A stretch of DNA of 64,000 bases, taken from Tsukamurella sp. M9C. Lineage in GTDB: Bacteria > Actinomycetota > Actinomycetes > Mycobacteriales > Mycobacteriaceae. Of this stretch, positions 7,690 through 16,013 are shown piece by piece (positions within the stretch are counted from its first letter, which is position 1; every line of letters starts with the position of its first letter). The notes under the pieces were generated by a model. The model was not told where the DNA came from, made no database searches, and was given only the letters and a program-made list of their open reading frames with translations. Location: the NCBI RefSeq assembly GCF_020169415.1, contig NZ_JAIULG010000019.1, positions 1 through 64,000 on the forward strand, written 5' to 3'. The position numbers were made by a program, and so were the translations under genes.

Positions 7690-8793
7690 CTATACGTCCG
7701 TCGAGAACCGCACGCCGCCGTCGGGCAGCTCGACGCCGGGCCAGACCCGCGCGCCGTGCAGCAGCTCGCAGCGGGCGCCGACGGAGGCACCGTCGCCGAT
7801 GACGGCCTCGCGGATGCGGGCCCGCGGCCCGATGTGCGCGCCGAAGCCGATGATCGACCGCTCGACGATCGCGCCGGCCTCGATCCGCACCCCGTCGAAG
7901 ACGACGGCGCCGTCGAGCCGGGCGCCCGCGCCGATCTCCGCGCCGCGCCCCACGACGGACCCGCCGATCACCAGCGCGCCGGGCGCCACGGAGGCGCCGG
8001 GGTGGATGAGGCACTCGCCGCGACCGCCGTCGAGGGCGGCCGACGGGGCGATGCCGCGGACCAGGTCCGAGCTGCCGGCGACGAAGTCCTCGGGCGTGCC
8101 CATGTCGCGCCAGTAGCCGTAGTCGACGTGGCCGTAGAGGCGGCTGCCGCCGTTGAGCAGGGCCGGGAAGACCTCGCGCTCGACCGACACCGGCCGGCCC
8201 GCGGGGATCTCCTCGATCACCGAGCGCTTGAAGACGTAGCAGCCGGCGTTGATCTGGTCGGTCGGCGGATCCTGCGTCTTCTCGAGGAACGCGGTGACCC
8301 GGCCGGTGGCGTCCGTCGGCACGCAGCCGAAGGCGCGGGGATCGGGCACGCGCACGAGGTGCATCGTGACGTCGGCGTCCTTCTCGCGGTGCGTCTGCAC
8401 GACGGCGCGGATGTCGGAGCCGCCGAGCACGTCGCCGTTGAAGACCAGCACGGTGTCGGCCTTCAGCGCGGGCAGCACGTTGCGGATGCCGCCGCCGGTT
8501 CCCAGCGGCTCGCTCTCCACCACGTACGAGAGCTCGAGTCCCAGCTCGGTGCCGTCGCCGAAGTACTCCTCGAAGACCTCCGCCTTGAACGAGGTGCCCA
8601 GCACCACGCGACGGATGCCCGCGTCGCGGATGCGCGAGAGCAGGTGGGTGAGGAAGGGCTTGCCCGCCGTGGGCAGCATCGGCTTCGGCGCCGACAGGGT
8701 GAGCGGACGCAGGCGAGTGCCCTTGCCGCCCACCAGGATCACGGCCTCCACGTCGCTGAGGTCCACACCGGCGTCCTGATCCACCGAGGTCAT
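7690..8793 (-). CDS. manB: Mannose-1-phosphate guanylyltransferase-like NDP-sugar pyrophosphorylase
   Basis: Nucleotidyltransferase that activates a sugar phosphate, annotated in Mtb (Rv3264c) as ManB making GDP-mannose. The N-terminal Rossmann-like domain has the signature GGKGTRLRPLT, then FNGDVLGG for metal and nucleotide binding, and DYGYWRDMGTPEDF. The C-terminus (from about residue 245) has hexapeptide repeats of a left-handed beta helix (GASVAPGALVIGGSVVGRGAEI). ATG 8793 has AAGGGG four bases upstream; ATG 8796 overlaps the wbbL stop as ATGA and is the alternative. GDP-mannose feeds lipomannan and mannosylated lipids. The nucleotide preference cannot be read from sequence alone. Confidence 0.87.
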   Translation of the reverse strand: MTSVDQDAGVDLSDVEAVILVGGKGTRLRPLTLSAPKPMLPTAGKPFLTHLLSRIRDAGIRRVVLGTSFKAEVFEEYFGDGTELGLELSYVVESEPLGTGGGIRNVLPALKADTVLVFNGDVLGGSDIRAVVQTHREKDADVTMHLVRVPDPRAFGCVPTDATGRVTAFLEKTQDPPTDQINAGCYVFKRSVIEEIPAGRPVSVEREVFPALLNGGSRLYGHVDYGYWRDMGTPEDFVAGSSDLVRGIAPSAALDGGRGECLIHPGASVAPGALVIGGSVVGRGAEIGAGARLDGAVVFDGVRIEAGAIVERSIIGFGAHIGPRARIREAVIGDGASVGARCELLHGARVWPGVELPDGGVRFSTDV

Positions 8794-9695
8794 CATTCCC
8801 CTTTTCGTCTCCGCGTCGCCGCGAGAACACTGATCCGCGAGCGCGCGGCCAGCCCCACCTTCATCGCCGCGCGCAGGGGCGCGGCCGCCGGACCGGGGTG
8901 CCGGTCGGCGAAGAACCGGTACGCGGAGGCGTGGTGCGCCGGGAGCATGAGCTCCGGCACCTTCCCGGCCGCGTGGCCCTTGGCGTGCACGATCTCCGCC
9001 GTCGGGACGTAGACGTTGCTCCAGCCGGCGCGGGCGAGCCGGTCCCCGAAGTCCACGTCCTCCATGTACATGAAGTAGCGGTCGTCGAAGCCGCCGATCT
9101 CCGCGAAGGCCTCCGGCCGCACCAGCAGGCAGGAACCGCTGAGCCACCCGGCCTCGCGCTCGGCCACCTCGGCCTGCGACTGCTGGTAGGCCCGCGTCCA
9201 CGGGTTCGACTTCCAGACGGCGCCGAGCAGCGCGTGCCCGATCCCGAACCGCATGCTGGGCACGTTCCGCGCCGAGGGGTAGACAGTGCCGTCGGGGTCG
9301 CGGATCAGGGGGCCCAGGGACCCGGCGCGCGGGTGCCGCGCGGCCGCCTCGATGAGGGCGTCGATCGAGCCCGGGCCGAAGACCACGTCCGGGTTGCTGA
9401 TCAGTAGGAAGTCGGGGAACGCGGCGTCATCGGCGCGCAGGCGGGCCACGGCGTAGTTGATCGCGCCGCCGTACCCCAGGTTCGCGCCGGTACGCAGCAG
9501 ATCGGCCTCGGGATGGGCGGCCTCGGCGGCCTCGGGGGAACCGTCGACGGAGCCGTTGTCGGCCATCAGCACCCGCGGGGCGACCCCGGAGAAGGCACCG
9601 TCGATGCTGGTCAGGAAGTTCTCGAGGTGTTCACCCGGCGAATAGGTGACGGTGACCACGGCGAGCGTGGGCAGCGCATTGTCGGTTCCGGGCAC
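8793..9695 (-). CDS. wbbL: GT2 rhamnosyltransferase WbbL (arabinogalactan linker)
   Basis: Transfers L-rhamnose from dTDP-rhamnose to GlcNAc-diphospho-decaprenol, building the linker between peptidoglycan and arabinogalactan. The 300-residue GT2 fold shows VTVTYSPGEHL at the start, DNGSVDGS, ISNPDVVFGP in place of a DxD, GWLSGSCLLVRPEAF and MEDVDFGDRL (catalytic acidic pair). It is cytosolic or membrane-peripheral, with no clear transmembrane helix. It lies nine bases downstream of rmlD and overlaps manB, matching the Mtb order Rv3266c-Rv3265c-Rv3264c. Essential in mycobacteria. Confidence 0.92.
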   Translation of the reverse strand: MPGTDNALPTLAVVTVTYSPGEHLENFLTSIDGAFSGVAPRVLMADNGSVDGSPEAAEAAHPEADLLRTGANLGYGGAINYAVARLRADDAAFPDFLLISNPDVVFGPGSIDALIEAAARHPRAGSLGPLIRDPDGTVYPSARNVPSMRFGIGHALLGAVWKSNPWTRAYQQSQAEVAEREAGWLSGSCLLVRPEAFAEIGGFDDRYFMYMEDVDFGDRLARAGWSNVYVPTAEIVHAKGHAAGKVPELMLPAHHASAYRFFADRHPGPAAAPLRAAMKVGLAARSRISVLAATRRRKGE

Positions 9696-9704
9696 GCGGC
9701 CAGG

Positions 9705-10601
9705 CTACCGGGCGGGGTTTGCGGGCGCGTCCAGCGCCCGGTCGAGCGCGTCGCGCCAGTCCGGCAGCGGCGTCAGCCCCCACGCGACCCAGGAGGCCGG
9801 AGAGAGCACCGAGTACGCGGGGCGCGGCGCCGGGCGGGGGAACTCCGACGTGCCGCACGGCGACACCCGCGCGGGATCGGCCCCGGCCCGTTCGAAGACC
9901 CCGCGGGCCACGTCGAACCAGGTGGCGGTGCCGCCGCCGGCGGCGTGCAGCACCGCGCCGGGCCGCTCCGGCTCCGCGCCGAGGAGCACCGCGAGGTCGA
10001 GGAGTCCCGCGGCCAGGTCCGGGGCGTAGGTCGGCGAGCCGGTCTGGTCGTCGACGACCTTCGGGTCGACGCCGTCGTCGGCGAGCCGCCCCATCGTCCC
10101 GACGAAGTCCCGCGCCCAGGCACCGTCGGCCCCGCGCCCCGTGTACACCCAGGCGGTCCGCACCACGACGGTCCGCGGGTCGGCGGCGGCCGCGTTCCGC
10201 TCCCCGTCGAGCTTGGTGAGCCCGTAGACGCTCGCGGGTCCCGTGGGGTCGCCCGTCTCCCACGGCCGCGGCGGCACGGGCGCAGGGCCGAAGACGTAGT
10301 CGGTCGAGACGTGCACGAGCCGCGCGCCGGTGGCGGCGCACCGCTCGGCGAGCAGCCCCGGGGCGATCGCGTTGAGGGCCGTGGCGGCGCCCGGCTCGGT
10401 CTCCGCGGCGTCCACCGCGGTGTGCGCCGCGCAGTTGATCAGCACCGTCGACGGGCCCAGCGCGAGCTCGGCGACGGACTGTGGCGAAGTCACGTCGAGG
10501 TCTCCGCGGCCCAGGGCGCGGGTCGCGATTCCCCGCGACGCGGCGCCCGCGACCAGCGCCGACCCCACCTGTCCGGCCGCGCCGGTGATCACCAGTTCCA
10601 C
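9705..10601 (-). CDS. rmlD: dTDP-4-dehydrorhamnose reductase RmlD
   Basis: Last enzyme of dTDP-L-rhamnose synthesis, NAD(P)H dependent, 298 residues. Extended SDR features are TGAAGQVG (dinucleotide binding), STDYVFG and the catalytic YGLTK (Tyr-x3-Lys), followed by VVVRTAWVY and DDQTGSPTYAPDLA, which are diagnostic for RmlD. The start is GTG at 10601 (VELVITGAAG), the first codon before the Rossmann strand. It supplies WbbL encoded next to it, and is divergent from the LCP gene as in Mtb (Rv3266c/Rv3267). Confidence 0.93.
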   Translation of the reverse strand: MELVITGAAGQVGSALVAGAASRGIATRALGRGDLDVTSPQSVAELALGPSTVLINCAAHTAVDAAETEPGAATALNAIAPGLLAERCAATGARLVHVSTDYVFGPAPVPPRPWETGDPTGPASVYGLTKLDGERNAAAADPRTVVVRTAWVYTGRGADGAWARDFVGTMGRLADDGVDPKVVDDQTGSPTYAPDLAAGLLDLAVLLGAEPERPGAVLHAAGGGTATWFDVARGVFERAGADPARVSPCGTSEFPRPAPRPAYSVLSPASWVAWGLTPLPDWRDALDRALDAPANPAR

Positions 10602-10724
10602 ACCGCGAACGGTACGGGACGGCCGCGTCTGCGGAGTCTTCACATGTCGAGTCGGTACCGTTATGGAGATGTGACCAACCGGGCCGGAGCAGATGGCCCG
10701 GTCCCGAACGATGAGGAGTGGTGG

Positions 10725-12467
10725 GTGTCCGACAGCCCGAGTGGACGCGGCGCGCGCCATTCCCGGAGCGCCGACGCCAAGCGCGCGGCCGCCGAGCGGT
10801 CGACCGCGCAGGGTGACGACGCGCGGGGGCGCGGCCGGCGCCGGAGCGTCCGCGCCGAGAACGAGGGCGACGGTGCGCAGCCCCTGCGCGCCCGGCCGGT
10901 GCCCCGCGCCGGCGACCTCTCGGTCGACACCCGCGAGCGGCTGCAGCGCAGCGGCAAGGCCCTCATCGCGCTGATCACGGCCATCGTGCTCGTGGTGACG
11001 GGCGTCGCCTGGTTCTGGTGGTCCCAGTTCGCCGGCGACATCACTCGCGGCCCCAGCATCGCGGCCAAGCCCGACGGCGCGACGGACATCCTGCTGGTCG
11101 GCACCGACTCGCGTACCGACGCCAAGGGCAATCCGCTCACCAAGCAGGAGCTGGCGCGGCTCAACGCGGGCGTCGACGACGGCACCCTGAACACCGACAC
11201 GATCATCCTCATCCGCATCCCCAACGACGGGAAGTCGGCCACCGCGATCTCGATCCCCCGCGACGCGTACGTCGCGATCCCCGACCAGGGCAAGGGCAAG
11301 ATCAACTCCGCCTTCGCGGGCGCGGCCAACGTGACCCGCGACAAGGCCATCGCCGACGGCGACGACGAGAAGACGGCCGTGCAGAAGGGCAACGGCGAGG
11401 GCCGGAAGGCGCTCATCGAGACCGTCGCGAACCTGACGGGCGTCTCGGTCGACCGGTACGCCGAGATCGGCCTCGTCGGCTTCTCCCGCCTCACGAACGC
11501 GGTCGGCGGCGTCGACGTGTGCCTGAAGAAGCCCGTCAACGACCCGTACTCGGGCGCGCGGTTCAAGGCGGGCAAGCAGACGCTCAAGGGCCCGCAGGCG
11601 CTGAGCTTCGTGCGCCAGCGTCACGGCCTGCCCCGCGGCGACCTCGACCGCGTCACCCGCCAGCAAGTCTTCATGGCCTCGCTGGCCAGCAAGATCCTCT
11701 CCACCGGCACCCTGACCAGCCCCAGCAAGCTCAGCCAGCTGCAGGACGCGCTCTCGACCTCCGTCACCCTCGACCAGGAGTGGGACGTGATGGGCTTCGC
11801 GAAGGAGCTGGCGAACCTCTCGGCGGGCAACGTCCAGTTCTCGACGGTGCCCGTGGTCCGCGACGACGGCTGGAGCGACGACGGCCAGCAGTCCGTCGTG
11901 GTCGTCGATCCCAAGCAGGTGCAGGCGTACGTCGCGGGCCTCCTCGGCGACAAGCCCGGCACCACGAAGCCGAAGGCCACCTCGACCAGCTCATCCCCGG
12001 CCGTGCCGTCGGTGAACCGCTCCTCGTACACGGTGGACGTGGTGAACGCCGGCACCACGTCGGGCCTCGCGAGCACCGTCTCGACGTTCCTCGGCGGCAA
12101 GGGCTTCGCGCAGGGCTCCACGGGCAACGCCTCGTCCACCGAATCCTCCTCCAGCTCGAAGAGCGCCGTGCTCGCGAGCTCCGCGAACGACCAGGGCGCG
12201 AAGGCCGTGGCCGCGCTGCTCGGCGGCCTGCCCGTCGTGGCGAGCACGTCCGTGCAGTCCGGGCACGTCAAGGTGCTGATCCAGGACGGCTACAGCGGCC
12301 CCGGCTCGTCGAGCGACTCCGGCTCGGACTCCGCGGCCACCACCACGTCGATCCCGCCCGGCATGACCGAGGCGCTCGACCCCAGCGAGGCGGCGCGCAT
12401 CAGCTCGCTGCTCAATCGACCGGGCTTCACCGCCCAGCAGGACGGGGGCGTGCCGTGCGTGGACTGA
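10725..12467 (+). CDS. lcp1: LytR-CpsA-Psr (LCP) family cell-wall polymer ligase
   Basis: Attaches arabinogalactan or related polymers to peptidoglycan; homologous to Mtb Rv3267 (Lcp1). 580 residues: a basic cytoplasmic N-terminus (1-75), one membrane helix (about 78-99), and an extracellular LCP domain (about 120-330) with DILLVGTDSRTD, DTIILIRI, SIPRDAYVAIP (Arg179, Asp180) and RQRHGLPRGDLDR, all pyrophosphate-binding elements. A C-terminal LytR_C domain (YTVDVVNAGTTSGLA) is followed by a Ser-rich stretch. GTG 10725 was chosen because GAGGAG sits six bases upstream; in-frame ATG 10644 and GTG 10671 lack good sites. Confidence 0.9.
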   Translation: MSDSPSGRGARHSRSADAKRAAAERSTAQGDDARGRGRRRSVRAENEGDGAQPLRARPVPRAGDLSVDTRERLQRSGKALIALITAIVLVVTGVAWFWWSQFAGDITRGPSIAAKPDGATDILLVGTDSRTDAKGNPLTKQELARLNAGVDDGTLNTDTIILIRIPNDGKSATAISIPRDAYVAIPDQGKGKINSAFAGAANVTRDKAIADGDDEKTAVQKGNGEGRKALIETVANLTGVSVDRYAEIGLVGFSRLTNAVGGVDVCLKKPVNDPYSGARFKAGKQTLKGPQALSFVRQRHGLPRGDLDRVTRQQVFMASLASKILSTGTLTSPSKLSQLQDALSTSVTLDQEWDVMGFAKELANLSAGNVQFSTVPVVRDDGWSDDGQQSVVVVDPKQVQAYVAGLLGDKPGTTKPKATSTSSSPAVPSVNRSSYTVDVVNAGTTSGLASTVSTFLGGKGFAQGSTGNASSTESSSSSKSAVLASSANDQGAKAVAALLGGLPVVASTSVQSGHVKVLIQDGYSGPGSSSDSGSDSAATTTSIPPGMTEALDPSEAARISSLLNRPGFTAQQDGGVPCVD

Positions 12468-13156
12468 CCGTGACCGACCGGCTGCTCGTGCCGATCGTCC
12501 AGGCCGACGGGGCCGCACCCCGGTTCACCTGGTACGACGACGCCGCCGGCGCCCGCATGGGCCTCTCGGCGATCACCCTGGGCAATTGGGCCGCCAAGTG
12601 CGGCAACCTGCTGCGCGACCAGTACGGCCTCGGCCCGGGCGACCCCGTCGGGGTCCTGCTGCCGGCGCACTGGCAGACCGCGGGGATCCTGTTCGGCGCC
12701 TGGTGGGCCGGCTGCGAGGTCCGCTTCGGCGAGTCCGGCGACGTGACCTTCGCCGCCCCCGACCGCCTCGACGAGGCGGAGGGCGACGAGATCCTCGCCG
12801 TCGGCCTCGACGCCTTCGGCCTGGCCGTGCCCGACCTGCCGCCGGGCATCGACGACTACACCACCGAGGTCCGCGTGCACCCCGACGCGTTCACGCCGGG
12901 CGGCGCCGGCACCGCGCTCGCGGGCGACGACGCCGAGATCGTGCTGGCCCGCTCCACGGCGCTTGCCGCCTCCGCCGGATACGCCGCCGGCGACCGGGTG
13001 CTGTCCACGCGGGAGTGGCGCGCCGTCGACGACCTCTACGACGGCCTGCTCGCGCCCTTCGCCGCCCCGGCCTCGGTCATCCACGTCTCGCACCCCGACG
13101 CCGCGAAGCTCACGGACAAGTTCGCGACCGAGAAGGCCACCGCCCGCGTCGCCTGA
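12455..13156 (+). CDS. TIGR03089 family protein (AMP-synthetase-like N-terminal fold)
   Basis: Conserved actinobacterial protein of about 233 residues, corresponding to Mtb Rv3268. It resembles the N-terminal part of acyl-CoA synthetases (NWAAKCGNLLRDQYGLGPGD to VGVLLPAHWQTAGILFGAWW) but lacks the adenylate-forming P-loop and C-terminal domain, so it is unlikely to be an active ligase. GTG 12455 has GGGGG six bases upstream and overlaps the lcp1 stop by 13 bases; GTG 12470 is an alternative. Translational coupling with lcp1 suggests a cell-envelope role. Function unknown. Confidence 0.8.
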   Translation: MRGLTVTDRLLVPIVQADGAAPRFTWYDDAAGARMGLSAITLGNWAAKCGNLLRDQYGLGPGDPVGVLLPAHWQTAGILFGAWWAGCEVRFGESGDVTFAAPDRLDEAEGDEILAVGLDAFGLAVPDLPPGIDDYTTEVRVHPDAFTPGGAGTALAGDDAEIVLARSTALAASAGYAAGDRVLSTREWRAVDDLYDGLLAPFAAPASVIHVSHPDAAKLTDKFATEKATARVA

Positions 13157-13160
13157 CGCG

Positions 13161-13769
13161 CTACTGCTGCACGTCGACGACGATGCGCCCCGGCCCCGTC
13201 AGCGTGGAATCGGCGTAGCGCTGCGCGTTCCCGGTGAGCTTGAGCGCCACCTGCAGCTGCCCCTCGAAGGAGCAGGTGATGATCGCGCGGGAGACCGCGC
13301 GCCCCGGCCCGGCGACGGTGCGCTCCCCCGCGTACGCCGCGTTCCCGTCGTCGTCGAAGATCGCCACCGGCTCGACGCGCACCACGAGGTACTCCCCCGG
13401 CCCGCCGAGCACCGCGCCCGAGCCGCAGTCCATGACCGGCCCCGCCTCCCGCGTGACCCGGTACGGCGGCACCGCGCCGGTGAACTCGAGCACCACCCGG
13501 TCGGCGCCGTCGCGGGCGCCGGTGCGCAGGTCCTTCAGCATCGTCGTGCCCGGCGCGGCGGTGGCGCTCGTGCTCGTCGTCACTCGAGGGCTCGCGCTGG
13601 TCACCGAGCTCGGGCTCGACGGTGCCGCCCCGGCCACCGTCGTGACCGACGACGGGCGCGCGATGCCCGACGGTGCCGTGACCAGCCCGTCCTGGCCGCA
13701 CGCGGTCAGCGCCGCCCCCAGCACCACCGCCGTCGCCCCCGACAGCGCTCGTGTCGTCCTCGAATGCAC
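13161..13769 (-). CDS. Secreted lipoprotein with AMIN-like domain
   Basis: 202 residues with a lipoprotein signal: the hydrophobic segment GATAVVLGAALTAC gives lipobox LTAC with Cys24 as the acylation site. A Ser/Thr/Pro/Ala-rich linker (about 30-75) precedes a C-terminal beta-rich domain (DRVVLEFTGAVPPYRV to GRIVVDVQQ) that resembles the AMIN-like domain of actinobacterial lipoproteins. It should sit on the outer face of the membrane. It is convergent with the TIGR03089 gene, four bases apart. A plausible -10 (TAGCCT) lies about 30 bases upstream of the ATG. AMIN domains localise amidases, but no catalytic domain is attached here. Confidence 0.75.
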   Translation of the reverse strand: MHSRTTRALSGATAVVLGAALTACGQDGLVTAPSGIARPSSVTTVAGAAPSSPSSVTSASPRVTTSTSATAAPGTTMLKDLRTGARDGADRVVLEFTGAVPPYRVTREAGPVMDCGSGAVLGGPGEYLVVRVEPVAIFDDDGNAAYAGERTVAGPGRAVSRAIITCSFEGQLQVALKLTGNAQRYADSTLTGPGRIVVDVQQ

Positions 13770-13867
13770 GTCCGCCCCTCTCGTCCGGTCCAGGCTATGC
13801 AGGGATCGGTCGGGAGGGGCGGATCGTTATCGAACCGTGGGCGAGCCGGTACCGGCCCGCGGGCGGG

Positions 13868-15028
13868 TCAGCGGAGCAGCTGGCGCGACATGACCATGCG
13901 CTGCACCTGGTTGGTGCCCTCGTAGATCTGGGTGATCTTGGCGTCGCGCATCATGCGCTCGACCGGGAAGTCGCGGGTGTAGCCGGCTCCGCCGAGCAAC
14001 TGCACGGCGTCGGTGGTGACGTCCATCGCGACGTCGGAGGCGAAGCACTTCGACGCGGAGCTGATGAAGCCGAGGTTCTTCTCGCCGCGCTCGGCGCGGG
14101 CGGCGGCGGTGTAGACCATGAGGCGCGCGGCCTCGAGGCGCATCGCCATGTCGGCGACCATGAACTGGACGCCCTGGAACTCGGAGATGGACTTGCCGAA
14201 CTGCTTGCGGTCCTTGATGTACTCGATCGCGACGTCGAGCGCGCCCTGGGCGATGCCGACGGCCTGCGCGCCGATGGTCGGGCGGGTGTGGTCGAGGGTC
14301 TGCAGCGCGGTCTTGAAGCCGGTGCCCTCCTCGCCGATCATGCGCATCGCGGGGATGCGGCACTCCTCGAAGGCCAGCTCGGCGGTGGGGCTGCCCTTGA
14401 TGCCCAGCTTGTGCTCGTAGCCGGTGACGGAGAAGCCGGGGTCGTCCTTGTGGACGATGAAGGAGCTGATGCCGTTGGCGCCCTTCTCGGGGTCGGTGAC
14501 GGCCATGACGGTGTACCAGGTGGACTTGCCGCCGTTGGTGATCCAGCACTTGGAGCCGTTGAGGACCCACTCGTCGCCGTCCTTGCGGGCGCGGGTGCGC
14601 ATCGACGCGGCGTCGGAGCCCGCCTCGCGCTCGGAGAGCGCGTAGGAGGCCATGGCCTCGCCGCTGGCGAGCGACGGCAGCACGTGCTGCTTGAGCTCCT
14701 CGGAGCCGTTGAGGATCAGGCCCATGGTGCCGAGCTTGTTCACGGCGGGGATCAGCGAGGAGCTGCCGCAGACGCGGGCGACCTCTTCGATGACGATGCA
14801 GGTGGCGACGGAGTCCGCGCCCTGGCCCTCGTACTCCTCGGGCACGTGGATGGCGTTGAAGCCGCTGGCGACCAGCGCGTCGAGCGCCTCCTGCGGGAAC
14901 CGCTCCTTCTCGTCGACGTCCTTGGCGTGCGGCGCGATGTCGCGCTCGGCGAGCGCCCGGATGGCGGCGCGCAGTTCCTCGTGCTCCTCGGGGAGCTGGA
15001 ACAGGTCGAAGTCGGGGTTGCCAGCCAT
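13868..15028 (-). CDS. fadE25: Acyl-CoA dehydrogenase (FadE25 type)
   Basis: FAD-dependent acyl-CoA dehydrogenase of 386 residues, closest in context to Mtb FadE25 (Rv3274c) next to purE/purK. FAD and substrate signatures include YALSEREAGSDAA, WITNGGKSTWYTVMA and QFGKSISEFQ. The catalytic base is Glu370 in QIYEGTNQVQR. It introduces the alpha-beta double bond in beta-oxidation or amino-acid-derived acyl-CoA degradation; chain-length preference is not evident. A promoter with -10 TACAAT at 15067-15072 and a strong palindrome at 15124-15147 lie upstream. Confidence 0.93.
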   Translation of the reverse strand: MAGNPDFDLFQLPEEHEELRAAIRALAERDIAPHAKDVDEKERFPQEALDALVASGFNAIHVPEEYEGQGADSVATCIVIEEVARVCGSSSLIPAVNKLGTMGLILNGSEELKQHVLPSLASGEAMASYALSEREAGSDAASMRTRARKDGDEWVLNGSKCWITNGGKSTWYTVMAVTDPEKGANGISSFIVHKDDPGFSVTGYEHKLGIKGSPTAELAFEECRIPAMRMIGEEGTGFKTALQTLDHTRPTIGAQAVGIAQGALDVAIEYIKDRKQFGKSISEFQGVQFMVADMAMRLEAARLMVYTAAARAERGEKNLGFISSASKCFASDVAMDVTTDAVQLLGGAGYTRDFPVERMMRDAKITQIYEGTNQVQRMVMSRQLLR

Positions 15029-15066
15029 GAGGCCTCCATCAGCGTCTACGTGTTAGGTCCGCGCTG

Positions 15067-15072
15067 ATTGTA
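15067..15072 (-). promoter_or_regulatory. -10 box TACAAT upstream of fadE25
   Basis: Minus-strand TACAAT about 39 bases before the ATG of fadE25; CTGACC lies 16 bases upstream as a weak -35. The predicted leader is about 30 bases. Confidence 0.45.
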
Positions 15073-15123
15073 TCCATGCCGGTCCCGCGGTCAGTTAGTC
15101 GCACGTAACCAACATCCGACGGT

Positions 15124-15147
15124 GCGGTTGTTCCCCGGAACAACCGC
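15124..15147. promoter_or_regulatory. Perfect 11-bp-arm palindrome, candidate operator
   Basis: GCGGTTGTTCC and its complement GGAACAACCGC are separated by only CC. It lies between divergent genes (fadE25 minus, 15230 gene plus), so it is not a terminator. Size and symmetry are like TetR-family operators, but no TetR gene is nearby. Confidence 0.5.
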
Positions 15148-15229
15148 CCTGCCACTCATCCGGCTGTGACGCACAACGCACGGCACCCTTACCTACACTC
15201 ACCTCCGTCGGAGACGAATGGAGACGACG

Positions 15230-16003
15230 ATGGCCGGGTTGAACGAACTGTGGATCGACCCGCACCGCGACGCGGTGCGCATGCTCGCGGACCAGACGAC
15301 TGTGCTGGCCGAGGAGGCACAAGAACTGTTCGCCGAGAAGTACGCCGGTTATCCGTGGCAGGTGGACCTCTCCGGGGCGCCCCGGTTCTGGTTCGAACGC
15401 GAACCGATCGCCGAGTTCCGCGCGCACTTCATCGGTTCGGTGTCCGAATACTCCAACACCTGGATGTGGGGTTGGGAGAACATCAACGGTTACCCCGAGG
15501 AGGCTGTTGCGCTCTCGACATCGGTGAGGGACGCGGGTGAGCGCCTCGACTGCCCGGAGTTCACGACTCCGGTTCTTCCGCTCGACCCGCGCGAACGGAG
15601 CGATGCGGACCTACCCGCACGCGAACACGCCGTGCACGACTACGTGCACGCCGCGATGGCGATGACCGACCTCATCGAGCCCGTCTACTACCGCGGCTCG
15701 AACGGCAACGGCGGCTACGCCTGGTTCGTGCTGGAGAACCGCGCCGAGTTCCACCTGCCGCCGGCGTCAATCATCTCGGCGGTCGGTGTCCTCACCCGAA
15801 TCACCGCGGCCGGCCTGGTCGCCGACCCACACCTCGCGACGTGGGCGTACGCCGTGCGGCGCGAGGGTCTGACGATCGAGCAGACGGGCACCGACATGAT
15901 CCTGACGGCGCAGGACGGCAGCGCGACCGTCTCCTTCGACGATCGGGGCCGTCTGGCCCGCATCGATGCACACGCGGGCCCCACCGCGGCGGGCGGACAC
16001 TGA
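15230..16003 (+). CDS. DUF6882-like hypothetical protein
   Basis: 257 residues, cytosolic, no signal or membrane segment. It contains FAEKYAGYPWQVDLSGAPRF, then TWMWGWENINGYPEEAV, a Trp/Gly pattern I associate with the DUF6882 family (recalled, not checked). The middle part mentions no catalytic motif (ENRAEFHLPPASIISAVGVL). ATG 15230 has GGAG six bases upstream; ATG 15218 with GGAG four bases upstream is equally possible because the sequence repeats GGAGACGA. It is convergent with the DHFR-like gene, 10 bases apart. Nothing similar lies between fadE25 and purE in Mtb, so it belongs to an accessory insertion. Confidence 0.6.
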   Translation: MAGLNELWIDPHRDAVRMLADQTTVLAEEAQELFAEKYAGYPWQVDLSGAPRFWFEREPIAEFRAHFIGSVSEYSNTWMWGWENINGYPEEAVALSTSVRDAGERLDCPEFTTPVLPLDPRERSDADLPAREHAVHDYVHAAMAMTDLIEPVYYRGSNGNGGYAWFVLENRAEFHLPPASIISAVGVLTRITAAGLVADPHLATWAYAVRREGLTIEQTGTDMILTAQDGSATVSFDDRGRLARIDAHAGPTAAGGH

Positions 16004-16013
16004 GCCTGGAAAG

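Noticed and set aside
10640-10674. TCACAT...ATGTGA inverted repeat upstream of the LCP gene
   Set aside because: Only six-base arms separated by 23 bases, expected by chance; no supporting copy near other cell-wall genes.
9513-10724. N-terminal extension of the LCP protein reaching back to 9513
   Set aside because: The extension overlaps rmlD and wbbL on the other strand, is Arg/Gly-rich and has no similarity; the GTG at 10725 has a strong GAGGAG site and fits the family.
15095-15427. Open frame on the minus strand opposite the DUF6882-like gene
   Set aside because: It overlaps a better-supported gene and spans the palindrome and promoter region; no domain or ribosome binding site.
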